In this document: positions 26,122 to 33,421 of the stretch, one piece after another
How the letters are laid out: every line of letters begins with the position of its first letter
Position numbering within the stretch: position 1 is the first letter of the stretch
Source: Pseudoduganella guangdongensis
GTDB lineage: Bacteria > Pseudomonadota > Gammaproteobacteria > Burkholderiales > Burkholderiaceae_D
Length of the DNA stretch: 64,000 nucleotides
Direction of reading: 5' to 3'
Assembly (NCBI RefSeq): GCF_009857475.1
Contig: NZ_WWCJ01000015.1
Coordinates: 1 to 64,000, forward strand
Notes under the pieces: generated by a model
The model's input: the letters and a program-made list of their open reading frames with translations, nothing else
Told to the model about the DNA's origin: nothing
Database searches by the model: none
Made by a program: the position numbers and the translations under genes

Positions 26122-26138
26122 GTTGCGCAATGCGCAAC
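26122..26138. promoter_or_regulatory. 17-nt palindrome in the retron control region
   Basis: GTTGCGCA, one central A, TGCGCAAC: perfect 8-bp arms. It lies 15 nt upstream of the retron -35 box and in the shared region with the divergent two-gene unit. It looks like a dimeric regulator site; no candidate regulator is identified. Confidence 0.5.
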
Positions 26139-26152
26139 ATCTGTTGGCTTTG

Positions 26153-26180
26153 TTGACAAAGTGAAATTCTATGGTAGTCT
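26153..26180 (+). promoter_or_regulatory. Probable retron promoter
   Basis: Perfect -35 TTGACA (26153-26158). The best -10 is TAGTCT (26175-26180), 16 nt on. Transcription would then start near 26187, exactly at the a1 arm of the proposed ncRNA. The -10 match is weak (3 of 6), so the call leans on the -35 box and the position. Confidence 0.5.
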
Positions 26181-26187
26181 GTCGTTT

Positions 26188-26364
26188 CTCAATTACGCGT
26201 TTGATGATCGCTAATATTGCTTGATCATTAATGTCGGGCGTTTCGCCAGACTGTCTTGATTGTTTGCACTGGCAGCGCAGAAAGCCGCGCCCGGCCCGGA
26301 CTGCGGGCTGGCGCCCTTGCCGTCCCGTGCACGTCTTCCTGCGCTGTTTTCAATGGTAGTTGAG
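26188..26364 (+). ncRNA. Retron msr-msd non-coding RNA (type II-A-like)
   Basis: About 177 nt immediately before the effector gene. Arm a1 CTCAATTAC (26188-26196) pairs with a2 GTAGTTGAG (26356-26364): 9 bp with one G-U. After a1 comes GCG, the region of the expected branching guanosine. msr hairpins: ATGATC/GATCAT (26204-26228) and GTCgGGCG-TTT-CGCCaGAC (26233-26251), with a U-rich loop. msd: stem CAGCGCAG (26273-26280) with CTGCGCTG (26339-26346), continuing inward to nested stems GCGCC/GGCGC (26287-26314) and CCCG/CGGG. The order a1, two short hairpins, one long hairpin, a2 matches the Ec86/St85 layout. Exact ends are inferred. Confidence 0.8.
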
Positions 26365-27291
26365 CCCCAACACTTGGATAAAATAATCACATCGTTAGCG
26401 AGCGCAATCGACCTGCAAAAATCAAAGGTCAAGGTCGGCCCCCAGCGGGTTACCGTTTTTGGTGGCCCCGCTCTAGACGATGAAAATAAACCCACTTCAC
26501 AAAGGGCAATTTTTTTACTTTCCCCTGGAGCTCTAGCCGACCATCTGGTAGTACCCGAAGATTTTAAGAATTGGAATCATTTCGGCACTTATGACAATCT
26601 ATTGAACTTTGAAGAAGATGTTTGCGCATTAGTCGACACAGTTCTTGTCTTTCTAGAGTCGGCCGGCTCAATTGCCGAATTTGCCGCTTTCATCAAGAAT
26701 AAAGATATTGCCCCAAAGCTCTTTGTTGTTGCCAACTCTGAGCACGATCAAGACTCGTTCATACGGCTCGGATTGATAAAATATCTAACTTCCGAATACT
26801 CCAATCGGATTAACTTTATCACCTCCCGAGCCTCCAGCTTAGAGATCGAAGAGATTCAATTTATTCTTGCTGAGATCAACAAGCGCTTCCAAAACACCCC
26901 AAGGGCACCTGCATTTACTAGAACCAACACTCGTCATATGATGTACTTGATTGTTGATTTTATAGACTTGATCCAGGTCGCCAGAATTTCAGACATTCAA
27001 CTCTTCCTCAAAGAATTAGGTTTCCTAGTAAGCAAACGACGAACGGAGCAATTAATTTTAGCCTTAAAAAATGTTCGACTAATCAACGAGGATCGAGTAC
27101 TCAGTGAACGGTGTTTTTTTCTTGACGACGCCACCTCATTGATCGATTACTCGTTTCATGTTGGCGCTACTGCCAAGCGGTTATCGTGGAAGGCTCGACT
27201 TTTTGAAAAAACGATGGACGACAAGTGGCGAGCATTCGCATTTCGGCACTTGAAACAGCCGCAGCAAAAGGAGCTTTCTAATGTCGCTTAG
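26353..27291 (+). CDS. Retron St85/Ec86-family effector (nucleoside deoxyribosyltransferase-like)
   Basis: 312 aa from ATG 26353, which lies inside the 3' end of the proposed ncRNA; the length fits the Ec86 effector (about 307 aa). The N-terminal half (about 30-160) is NDT/SLOG-like: VTVFGGP (34-40), and LESAGSIAEF with a likely catalytic Glu109. The C-terminal half (about 200-312) is a winged-helix-like DNA-binding region (ISDIQLFLKELGFLVSKRRTEQL). In type II-A retrons this protein is held inactive by the msDNA-RT complex and acts as toxin on phage infection. It overlaps the RT gene by 11 nt. An open frame extends upstream through the msd to a TTG at 26260, but the composition there is that of the hairpin, so that start is not favoured. 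Confidence 0.85.
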   Translation: MVVEPQHLDKIITSLASAIDLQKSKVKVGPQRVTVFGGPALDDENKPTSQRAIFLLSPGALADHLVVPEDFKNWNHFGTYDNLLNFEEDVCALVDTVLVFLESAGSIAEFAAFIKNKDIAPKLFVVANSEHDQDSFIRLGLIKYLTSEYSNRINFITSRASSLEIEEIQFILAEINKRFQNTPRAPAFTRTNTRHMMYLIVDFIDLIQVARISDIQLFLKELGFLVSKRRTEQLILALKNVRLINEDRVLSERCFFLDDATSLIDYSFHVGATAKRLSWKARLFEKTMDDKWRAFAFRHLKQPQQKELSNVA

Positions 27292-28219
27292 AGACCAGCT
27301 CCTAAGAGCCCTGCCCTTTAATGCAACCGAGCTGGACTTGTTGATCTGGTCTGCTCCCCTACGGTATAAAACTTACTATATTAAAAAAAGACAACCCGGT
27401 CTTTTTAGGGAAGTCTCCCAACCTACGCCCGAGGTAAAACTGTTGCAACGATGGCTTGTTGCGAACGTACTGAGCAATTTCCCAGTGCACACTTCTGCTA
27501 AAGCATACAAACGAGGCACGGGATTAATCGAAAACGTTCAGCCCCATGTGCAACATAGATTTCTCCTAAAAGTAGATTTCGAGAATTTTTTCCCATCAAT
27601 AAAAGCGGATCACTTTATCAGATTTGCAAGCGATGCTGGGATCGATGATTTGGATTCGAATTTAATGAAACAGGTTCTATTTAAGCGAACCAAAGGAACC
27701 GGTAGTCTAGCACTGGCCATTGGCGCGCCAAGCTCCCCTCATTTGTCGAACCTTATGTTGCATAGTCTTGATTGCGCCTTAGCTTTGACGGCAAGTCGAG
27801 AAAACATTGCTTACACCCGGTACGCAGATGACCTCAGTTTCTCAACCTCTACCCCAGGAGTTCTCTCCGAGTTTGAGAAAAAGCTTCCTCTCATAATTCG
27901 TGAAAACTGCGATATACCACTCAAGTTAAATGCGGAGAAGACGATTCACGCATCAAAGAAGAGCGGCCGACGAATTACGGGATTGACCATCACGCCGCAA
28001 GGCACTATTTCAGTTGGACTCGAACAAAAGAAATTATTGCGGTCTCAAATACATCGCTTTAGCAAAAATGAATTAAATGCCGAGTCCATACAGAGCCTTA
28101 CGGGTTACATAGCGTACCTAGCGTCAATTGAACCAGCGCATCTTGTGCGGTTAGCACGTTACTACGGAATTGACGTCATGCGGGCTCTTTATCCGCCAAT
28201 TTCTGATTTGCTGGTGTGA
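27281..28219 (+). CDS. ret: Retron reverse transcriptase (St85/Ec86 family)
   Basis: 312 aa RNA-directed DNA polymerase that would copy the msd into multicopy single-stranded DNA joined to the RNA. Palm motifs: KVDFENFFPSI with catalytic D99, GAPSSPHLSNLMLH, and YADD (181-184). The retron-specific NAxxH appears as N85-V-Q-P-H89, and the VTG motif of the C-terminal msr-binding region as ITG (about residue 232). Length is close to Ec86 RT (320 aa). Starts inside the effector 3' end, so the two are translated from one message. AT-richer than the chromosome backbone. Confidence 0.93.
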   Translation: MSLRDQLLRALPFNATELDLLIWSAPLRYKTYYIKKRQPGLFREVSQPTPEVKLLQRWLVANVLSNFPVHTSAKAYKRGTGLIENVQPHVQHRFLLKVDFENFFPSIKADHFIRFASDAGIDDLDSNLMKQVLFKRTKGTGSLALAIGAPSSPHLSNLMLHSLDCALALTASRENIAYTRYADDLSFSTSTPGVLSEFEKKLPLIIRENCDIPLKLNAEKTIHASKKSGRRITGLTITPQGTISVGLEQKKLLRSQIHRFSKNELNAESIQSLTGYIAYLASIEPAHLVRLARYYGIDVMRALYPPISDLLV

Positions 28220-28616
28220 GCAAGCGGTGGGATCGCACTTCTTTGCAACTTGAAACGAAAGCATTTGCGCTGATAAAGGGAGCCAACGAAACGATGGGAA
28301 GCACTGGGCAGAAAGCCATCGCGGAGCATGCGCACGTGCGCTAAGCTAAGTACTTCCACGCAATCTGGCGGGCCAGTTTATCTTTAACCATGCCCCGTCC
28401 TCTATCACCTCATTGTAGCTAATGCGCGCTCTGTGCTGTCATCCAGACCCGCGACGCGTACCAACTAGTGGCTGAGTTTCTGCACCCAGGCCATGCGCTA
28501 ACACCTCCTAAGTCAACAGCCAGGCCAACGCCGGCACGCTGGCACAAGTGCTGGAGCGCGTGCTGCGATGATCGGCCTGGTACAAACCTTCCTAATCACC
28601 TTTTGGAGTATTCGCG
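28220..28616. other. Retron-downstream intergenic region
   Basis: About 400 bases with no intact gene. Part of it (about 28345-28510) resembles a decayed copy of the 25234-25599 gene. Near 28510-28570 there is another gene-like remnant: a plus-strand frame reading QANAGTLAQVLERVLR then TGA. Together they suggest an old junction left by recombination. A GGAG ribosome-binding site for the next gene is at 28604-28607. Confidence 0.5.
28345..28510 (-). pseudogene. Decayed partial copy of the 25234-25599 gene
   Basis: The plus strand at about 28430-28455 (TGTGCTGTCATCCAGACCC, then GCGACGC) closely matches 25496-25526 (TGTGCTGCCATCCAAACCC, then AGCGACGC). Flanking sequence is alike but gapped. Translated on the minus strand, the fragment reads a broken RVWMTAQSAH, against RWVWMAAQAAS in the intact gene, with in-frame stops. 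Same orientation as the intact gene, so the two copies flank the retron as direct repeats. Alignment done by eye; the boundaries are approximate. Confidence 0.45.
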
Positions 28617-29534
28617 ATGAGCGATAAAGAAATAGATAAGCCGAGTTCAAAACTTAGTACGTACAAAGAGATTGCCGAATTGATAGGCCTGTATGCCAAG
28701 TGGGGGACGCTTGCCGTTGGCGGGTTGTGCCTGCTAATTTACAGCAATGAGATTGATCAGTTCCCGGAGGGTATCAATCTTGGCGAAGGGCTGGCGTTCT
28801 ACCTGGTGAGTGCGGGGTTCTTGATCGCGTACACCGTGTTCGCCATTGCGGTAACCGCCATGGGATCGGTATTGATGGCATTACCAACAAATATTTTTGA
28901 ACGTTCTCGCCACAACCGTTCAGTAACTAGCCGCGCACACATCGAATCACAGCTCAAACCCGATTACTCACCGATGTGGAGCGGCCCGGTGCTGGGCATC
29001 GGGTGTCTCGGACTAATCATCTGGGTACTCTACTCGCTCAAGAATCCTTTCAACGGTATAACCTTCGCTCCTGTCCCATTGATGCAAGGCCTTTTAATCG
29101 CGCTGTTGTTGGGAGTCCAGCAGCGTCTGGCTGTTCTCGATGTAAATCTTGTGCTGGGTGGCAGCAATGCCGAAGAAATTGATCGAAAACGAGCGAACAA
29201 CCGCTTTGCGCAAAAGTGCTTTTTCATTGGGCTCGTTGTATGCCCAATGCTGCTCGCTCCAAATCGGACATTCCTCGTCGACGCTGGATTCAGAATTGCT
29301 CAACTAAGAAAGGACAATGCGACAATCCACGTGAAAAAACCGTGGGCAGATCGCGTAGCCAACTCAACATTAAAACAGCGAAGTAGCTTCCTTGGTAATG
29401 ACTACGTTGAGTTCGATCACGTAGATGTACTTTTGAGATCGGTTGGCACTAAGGTGGTCATCTCGTTACCACAAGCCAGTGATAAGCCAGTTACGCGGCT
29501 ATCGATTCCATCAGAAGCTATCGTGGTTGAATAA
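28617..29534 (+). CDS. Membrane protein of unknown function
   Basis: 305 aa. About five hydrophobic segments: roughly 28-45, 62-90, 123-140, 150-168 and 200-218. The soluble C-terminal region (about 220-305) has a basic stretch and beta-rich end (YVEFDHVDVLLRSVGTKVVISLP). No known motif recognised. A GGAG ribosome-binding site lies 9 nt before the ATG. It is a single gene in the island, between the retron and the toxin-antitoxin pair; an effector or anti-phage role is possible from context only. Confidence 0.6.
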   Translation: MSDKEIDKPSSKLSTYKEIAELIGLYAKWGTLAVGGLCLLIYSNEIDQFPEGINLGEGLAFYLVSAGFLIAYTVFAIAVTAMGSVLMALPTNIFERSRHNRSVTSRAHIESQLKPDYSPMWSGPVLGIGCLGLIIWVLYSLKNPFNGITFAPVPLMQGLLIALLLGVQQRLAVLDVNLVLGGSNAEEIDRKRANNRFAQKCFFIGLVVCPMLLAPNRTFLVDAGFRIAQLRKDNATIHVKKPWADRVANSTLKQRSSFLGNDYVEFDHVDVLLRSVGTKVVISLPQASDKPVTRLSIPSEAIVVE

Positions 29535-29774
29535 GCGGCCTGTGCAAGGGGGCGACGTCGTCGACCTCTTGCTACCTTCACCCGCAACTACCCGGACACG
29601 GCGGTCTATCAACGCCGCTGTTTCCTCGAGTTCGCTGGCAACGCCTGGCCGCAGAGATGGAAACTCGAGATGCCAATTCTCTAAGCTGAAAGGGTTGGGC
29701 CATCGCAAGTTTCAAAGCCGGCGTTTTGCGGCAGGCGTAAAATACCCTAGCCGTTCCCAGCCGTGTGCAATCAT

Positions 29775-30260
29775 TCAATCCGGATGGCGGGTCGCGATTT
29801 GCCGCAGGCGTGACTCTTCACGGGACGCCTCTGCGAGCAAGGTAGGCCAATCATCTGGCGGGTGCCCACCCTGTACCATTTTGCGGAAGACGCGGTAAGC
29901 ATCATCATCGCTTTCGTAAGCCCGTTTTGTGTCTTCGTCATTGACCCATGCCAGGACAATCAGTTTGCTGGCGGCGTGATATCGAAAGAAGAGCCGATAC
30001 TGTTGGAAGAACTTGGCGCGGAACCAGTGCTTAAAGTCTTCTCCCAGCGCGTCACCCTGGCGAAACTCGGGTCGCGTCGGATCCTGCGGGATTACATCAA
30101 ACGCCAGCTTCGTGATGGCTGCCAGGCGCTTTGTCGCGTTCTTCTTTACATAGCCAGTTGGATCTTTTTGCTTCAGAGCCTCCACCTGCCTGACCAGGAT
30201 TTCAAGCTGGGCTAGGAATAGCGGATGGGCGAATACTGCCCAGCCATGTATTTGCATCAT
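29775..30260 (-). CDS. yhaV: Type II toxin YhaV (RelE-like mRNA interferase)
   Basis: 161 aa, close to E. coli YhaV (154 aa). Opens MMQIHGWAVFAHPLFLAQLE, and shows the conserved KRLAAITKLAFDVIPQDPTRPEFRQG and HWFRAKFFQQYRLFFRY regions, then AWVNDEDTKRAY. YhaV is a ribosome-dependent RNase neutralised by PrlF. It follows prlF with a 4-nt overlap and is transcribed from the promoter at 30617-30645. Confidence 0.9.
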   Translation of the reverse strand: MMQIHGWAVFAHPLFLAQLEILVRQVEALKQKDPTGYVKKNATKRLAAITKLAFDVIPQDPTRPEFRQGDALGEDFKHWFRAKFFQQYRLFFRYHAASKLIVLAWVNDEDTKRAYESDDDAYRVFRKMVQGGHPPDDWPTLLAEASREESRLRQIATRHPD

Positions 30261-30583
30261 TCGTCATCCGGCGACAGTGGCGCGTCGAGGTCGATTTCGA
30301 CTTCTTTGGTCAGGGCACGTAGGTGTCGGACCAACTGGTCATCCACCAGTTGCAGGCGCTCTGGGGAAACGGTCATGTCGTTTGCAAGGAATCGCAAAAA
30401 CTCACCCAAGACCGGATCGTCCCCCTCGGCATTCACACGCGACAAGACTACCTCTCCATTGGAACCAATGGTGTATTGGATTTTGTCCCGCTTTCCCAGA
30501 CCCAAGGCGCGACGTACCTGCTCCGGCACCGTAGTTTGGAATCGGTCAGTCAACGTTGATTCGGCTTTCAGGATGGCTGCCAT
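30257..30583 (-). CDS. prlF: Type II antitoxin PrlF
   Basis: 108 aa. The AbrB/SpoVT-type swapped-hairpin DNA-binding region is at the N terminus (ILKAESTLTDRFQTTVPEQVRRALGL); the acidic C terminus should wrap YhaV. ATG 30583 was chosen because an upstream ATG at 30634 lies within the operator/promoter and would precede the likely transcription start. Length agrees with E. coli PrlF (111 aa). Confidence 0.88.
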   Translation of the reverse strand: MAAILKAESTLTDRFQTTVPEQVRRALGLGKRDKIQYTIGSNGEVVLSRVNAEGDDPVLGEFLRFLANDMTVSPERLQLVDDQLVRHLRALTKEVEIDLDAPLSPDDE

Positions 30584-30616
30584 GGCATTTCTTACTGCGG
30601 AGAAGTGGTGATTTTC

Positions 30617-30645
30617 ATGGTAATGCGATTGCATTACCTCGTCAA
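30617..30645 (-). promoter_or_regulatory. prlF-yhaV promoter with operator palindrome
   Basis: Minus strand: -35 TTGACG (30645-30640), 17-nt spacer, -10 TACCAT (30622-30617). The spacer carries a perfect inverted repeat TAATGC-GATT-GCATTA (30621-30636). A dimeric AbrB-type antitoxin bound there would block RNA polymerase, consistent with the known autoregulation of this module. Confidence 0.7.
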
Positions 30646-30834
30646 GTTTAACATGTGGGGAAAGCAGCCCCTCGCCATGGCTCGGCCGCCACACCTAATA
30701 CGCCATTCGCTCAACATCCGCTTGCCTTATGGTAGGCTGTATTGATCTTCTCGCAACCCCTTTCAAAACACCGCGATGGCCAGCAATCCAGCAAACTTGA
30801 ATGACAGTGCGCTTCAATTCGCGGGGCTTGCGGC

Positions 30835-32364
30835 TTGAGCACATCTCTCGTCAGTCAGCGTGACCCGTGGCGCCTGAGCATAGCGGTGTTGATCTCCATG
30901 CTCGTGCATGCGCTATTTTTGAGCATGGCGATCGGCGGCCAAGGCTTAGGACTTCCAGGCTTGCATCTTCCATGGCAGGAACGTCGCCTGCAGGCGAACG
31001 ACTTGGAGATCTTGCTGCTACCGACACGATCCGCGGCACCGGCTTCACCGCTGCCATTGCCTCCCGCTGAAATCCCCCTGCCGATAGCGCCACCCACGCC
31101 GGCAGCCGCCGCAGAAATGCCGCCCAACACCAGCTCTGCGGTATCTGCGCCCCAGCCTGTGCCAGTTGCGTCACCGGCTCGAACAGTTGCTCCCCCACCG
31201 GCCACCACCGCGGCCAAAACGCCAGATATTCCATTGCCCACCGCTCCGGCGGCACCGCCAGTCGTCCTGCCTACCTTAGCCGAGACGAAGCAAAAACAGC
31301 TCGAGCAAGAAACGCGTGAACGCGCCATTGAGCAGGCGCGTTTTGAGCAAGAGAAGCAGGTTGCAGAGAAGCTCCGGCAATCGGAACTCCTCGCAGAAGC
31401 CCAACGTGAAGCAGCGCGCCAGGATCTGCTGCGGCAAGAGGCCGTCCGCGTCGAGGCAGCACGCGTGGAAGCGGCTCGTGCGGAGGCTGCGCGAGTTGAG
31501 GCCGCACGAATCGAAACTGCGCGGGTCGAGGCCGGGCGCATTGAACTCGCCCGTCAGGATGCTGCGCGACGTGAGGCGCTTCGCCTGGAGCAAGCAAAGC
31601 AGGAAGAAGCGGCCCGTGCTGAACAAATAGCAAAGGCGGACGCGGCGCGGCGGGAGGCGGAACGTCTCGAGCAGGCGCGCCAGGAAAACCTGCGGCGCGA
31701 AGCGCTCCGCCAGGAACAGGCAAGGCAAGACGAAAAGGCGCGTCAGGATGCGGCCCGGCAGGAGCTGGAGCGAGCCCAGAACGCGCGGCTTGATGCGGAA
31801 CGACAGGAAGCAGCGCGGCAGGACGCCGTCAGGCAAGAGGCGGCACGACTGGAGCAGGCGCGCAAAGAACAGGCGCAGCTTGCGAAGGCCAAGCAGGAGG
31901 CCGAGCGTGAGGAGCGCCTGCGCGCCATTGGCAGGCAACTCAATGAGGAAGCTGCGCAGCGGGAGGCGGCACTAAAGAATCCGTCGCGCTCACTGCTTCC
32001 AACAGTTAGCGCTCTGCGCCGGGGATGGCTCTTTGGCCGGGCCGACCCGAACGCCGAGTTGGTTCAGTATGCGGATGCCATCGGCAAGAAGTTCGAGCTC
32101 AATATGGCGTTCGATATGGTCCGCGATATAGTGAAACAGCGTCACGTCTCACCGATGGTCACGATCGCGGTGCGGGCCGACGGCTCTGTGGAGAAGGTGA
32201 CGTTCGTGGTCTCCAGCGGCGTGCCGGCGATCGATGAAGGCATTCGGAAAATAATTGCGAGCCATGCGCCCTTTGGCGCCTTCCCACCTACTCTGGCACG
32301 TCAGTATGACGTGATCGAAATTCGCCGAACCTGGGTGTTCGACACCGCCATTCGCCTGCAATAG
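30835..32364 (+). CDS. TolA/TonB-like envelope protein with long coiled coil
   Basis: 509 aa. One N-terminal membrane helix (about 15-35), a Pro/Ala-rich segment (about 60-140), a very long Ala/Arg/Glu/Gln coiled coil (about 145-375) and a TonB/TolA-type C-terminal domain (about 395-509, VTIAVRADGSVEKVTFVVSSGVPAIDEGI). It looks like TolA (periplasm-spanning energy transducer), but stands alone without tolQ/tolR or exbB/exbD nearby. The start TTG 30835 is the first possible codon after a stop and is not certain. Its place in a defence-like island is odd. Confidence 0.7.
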   Translation: MSTSLVSQRDPWRLSIAVLISMLVHALFLSMAIGGQGLGLPGLHLPWQERRLQANDLEILLLPTRSAAPASPLPLPPAEIPLPIAPPTPAAAAEMPPNTSSAVSAPQPVPVASPARTVAPPPATTAAKTPDIPLPTAPAAPPVVLPTLAETKQKQLEQETRERAIEQARFEQEKQVAEKLRQSELLAEAQREAARQDLLRQEAVRVEAARVEAARAEAARVEAARIETARVEAGRIELARQDAARREALRLEQAKQEEAARAEQIAKADAARREAERLEQARQENLRREALRQEQARQDEKARQDAARQELERAQNARLDAERQEAARQDAVRQEAARLEQARKEQAQLAKAKQEAEREERLRAIGRQLNEEAAQREAALKNPSRSLLPTVSALRRGWLFGRADPNAELVQYADAIGKKFELNMAFDMVRDIVKQRHVSPMVTIAVRADGSVEKVTFVVSSGVPAIDEGIRKIIASHAPFGAFPPTLARQYDVIEIRRTWVFDTAIRLQ

Positions 32365-32421
32365 CCTGCGCGGGAAGGCCATAGCTCGTAGCTGGTTACT
32401 AAAAGTATTGCTGTGCTACAC

Positions 32422-32455
32422 TTGGTTGCAAACCAACAATAGGTATTGCAACCAA
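32422..32455. promoter_or_regulatory. Inverted repeat immediately before the HNH gene
   Basis: TTGGTTGCAA (32422-32431) and TTGCAACCAA (32446-32455) form perfect 10-bp arms with a 14-nt spacer. The left arm is itself part of a smaller palindrome TTGGTT-gca-AACCAA. It ends 4 nt before the ATG, so binding or folding here would block translation or transcription of the nuclease gene. Confidence 0.55.
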
Positions 32456-32459
32456 CTAT

Positions 32460-33206
32460 ATGTCGGCAGAAATCGAAGGCCAAAGTGATTGGTCCCAGGC
32501 AGAACTGGACGCGGCCGTTGTCGCTTATTTGCAGATGCTTCGCCATGAGCTTGAAGGTACCGCCTATGTCAAAGCTCATTACAATCGACAACTGCGTGAG
32601 AGCAAACTTGCCTCGCGCAGCAAGGGCTCGGTCGAAATGCGAATGCAGAACATTTCGGCGGTCATGATGGAGCTGAAGCTTCCGTTTATTTCTGGCTATC
32701 TACCCAAAGGGCAGGTTGGAAGTCGCGTAAAACCCTTCCTCATTGCTGCCATCGAAAGTCATAGCGGGAATATGCCATGGGCGGCCACATCAGACCCAAA
32801 GATCCTGGATGATCGCGTTGGCGTGATGCTAACCCAGCCTCTAGTCGAAGCGCCTCCCGGCAATCCCACTCCGAAACGAAGCACTTCTCAAGTCACTGTC
32901 TACGAGCGTAGCCCTGCGGTCAAAGCCTGGGTACTTAAGCACGCGGGGCCTTATTGCGAAGCTTGCCATGCGGTTGCGCCATTTGAGGCACAACCTGGCA
33001 TTCCGTACTTGGAAGTTCATCATGTGAAGCCTCTTTCCGAGAACGGTGAGGATACGATCGAAAACGCTGTCGCTCTGTGCCCCAACTGTCATCGACGATG
33101 CCACTTCTCACATGCTCGGGCCGAATTCATTGCGGAACTCTATTACAAAATTCCACGCCTACTTCCACGCCCAATCGATGAAAGCGGCGTTGACATCTAC
33201 ATTTGA
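32460..33206 (+). CDS. HNH endonuclease (McrA-like)
   Basis: 248 aa. The C-terminal HNH domain (about 155-230) shows CEACHAVAPF, LEVHHVKPLSENGED, and ALCPNCHRRCHF, that is, a zinc-type C-x2-C...H-H...N...C-x2-C-H core as in McrA-type restriction endonucleases. The N-terminal about 120 residues form a helical domain resembling DNA- or modification-recognition parts of such proteins. No methylase is adjacent, which fits a modification-dependent nuclease. Last gene of the island. Confidence 0.85.
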   Translation: MSAEIEGQSDWSQAELDAAVVAYLQMLRHELEGTAYVKAHYNRQLRESKLASRSKGSVEMRMQNISAVMMELKLPFISGYLPKGQVGSRVKPFLIAAIESHSGNMPWAATSDPKILDDRVGVMLTQPLVEAPPGNPTPKRSTSQVTVYERSPAVKAWVLKHAGPYCEACHAVAPFEAQPGIPYLEVHHVKPLSENGEDTIENAVALCPNCHRRCHFSHARAEFIAELYYKIPRLLPRPIDESGVDIYI

Positions 33207-33421
33207 TAAGTCCACGCAGCACCCCAGATGCAAACTCTGTCAATGACTCTGCAAATCACGCAGTCATTGAGGCTGTCGATGCGCTGGTTACTTCCCTCCT
33301 CCGCCTCGACTGTATGTAGCTTTTCTCGCAATAAAATTGCACACCTCAAGAAAAACATTGTTTTTTTCTAAGTTCATCGTTACTCTCATTTGACCTTATC
33401 CCACTTGATGAAGGGGTGTCG

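Noticed and set aside
26260..26352. Longer retron effector starting at TTG 26260
   Set aside because: The extra 31 residues are translated msd hairpin and have no counterpart in the family as known.
29443..29898. Plus-strand frame between the membrane protein and yhaV
   Set aside because: Overlaps two better genes in other frames; no ribosome-binding site.
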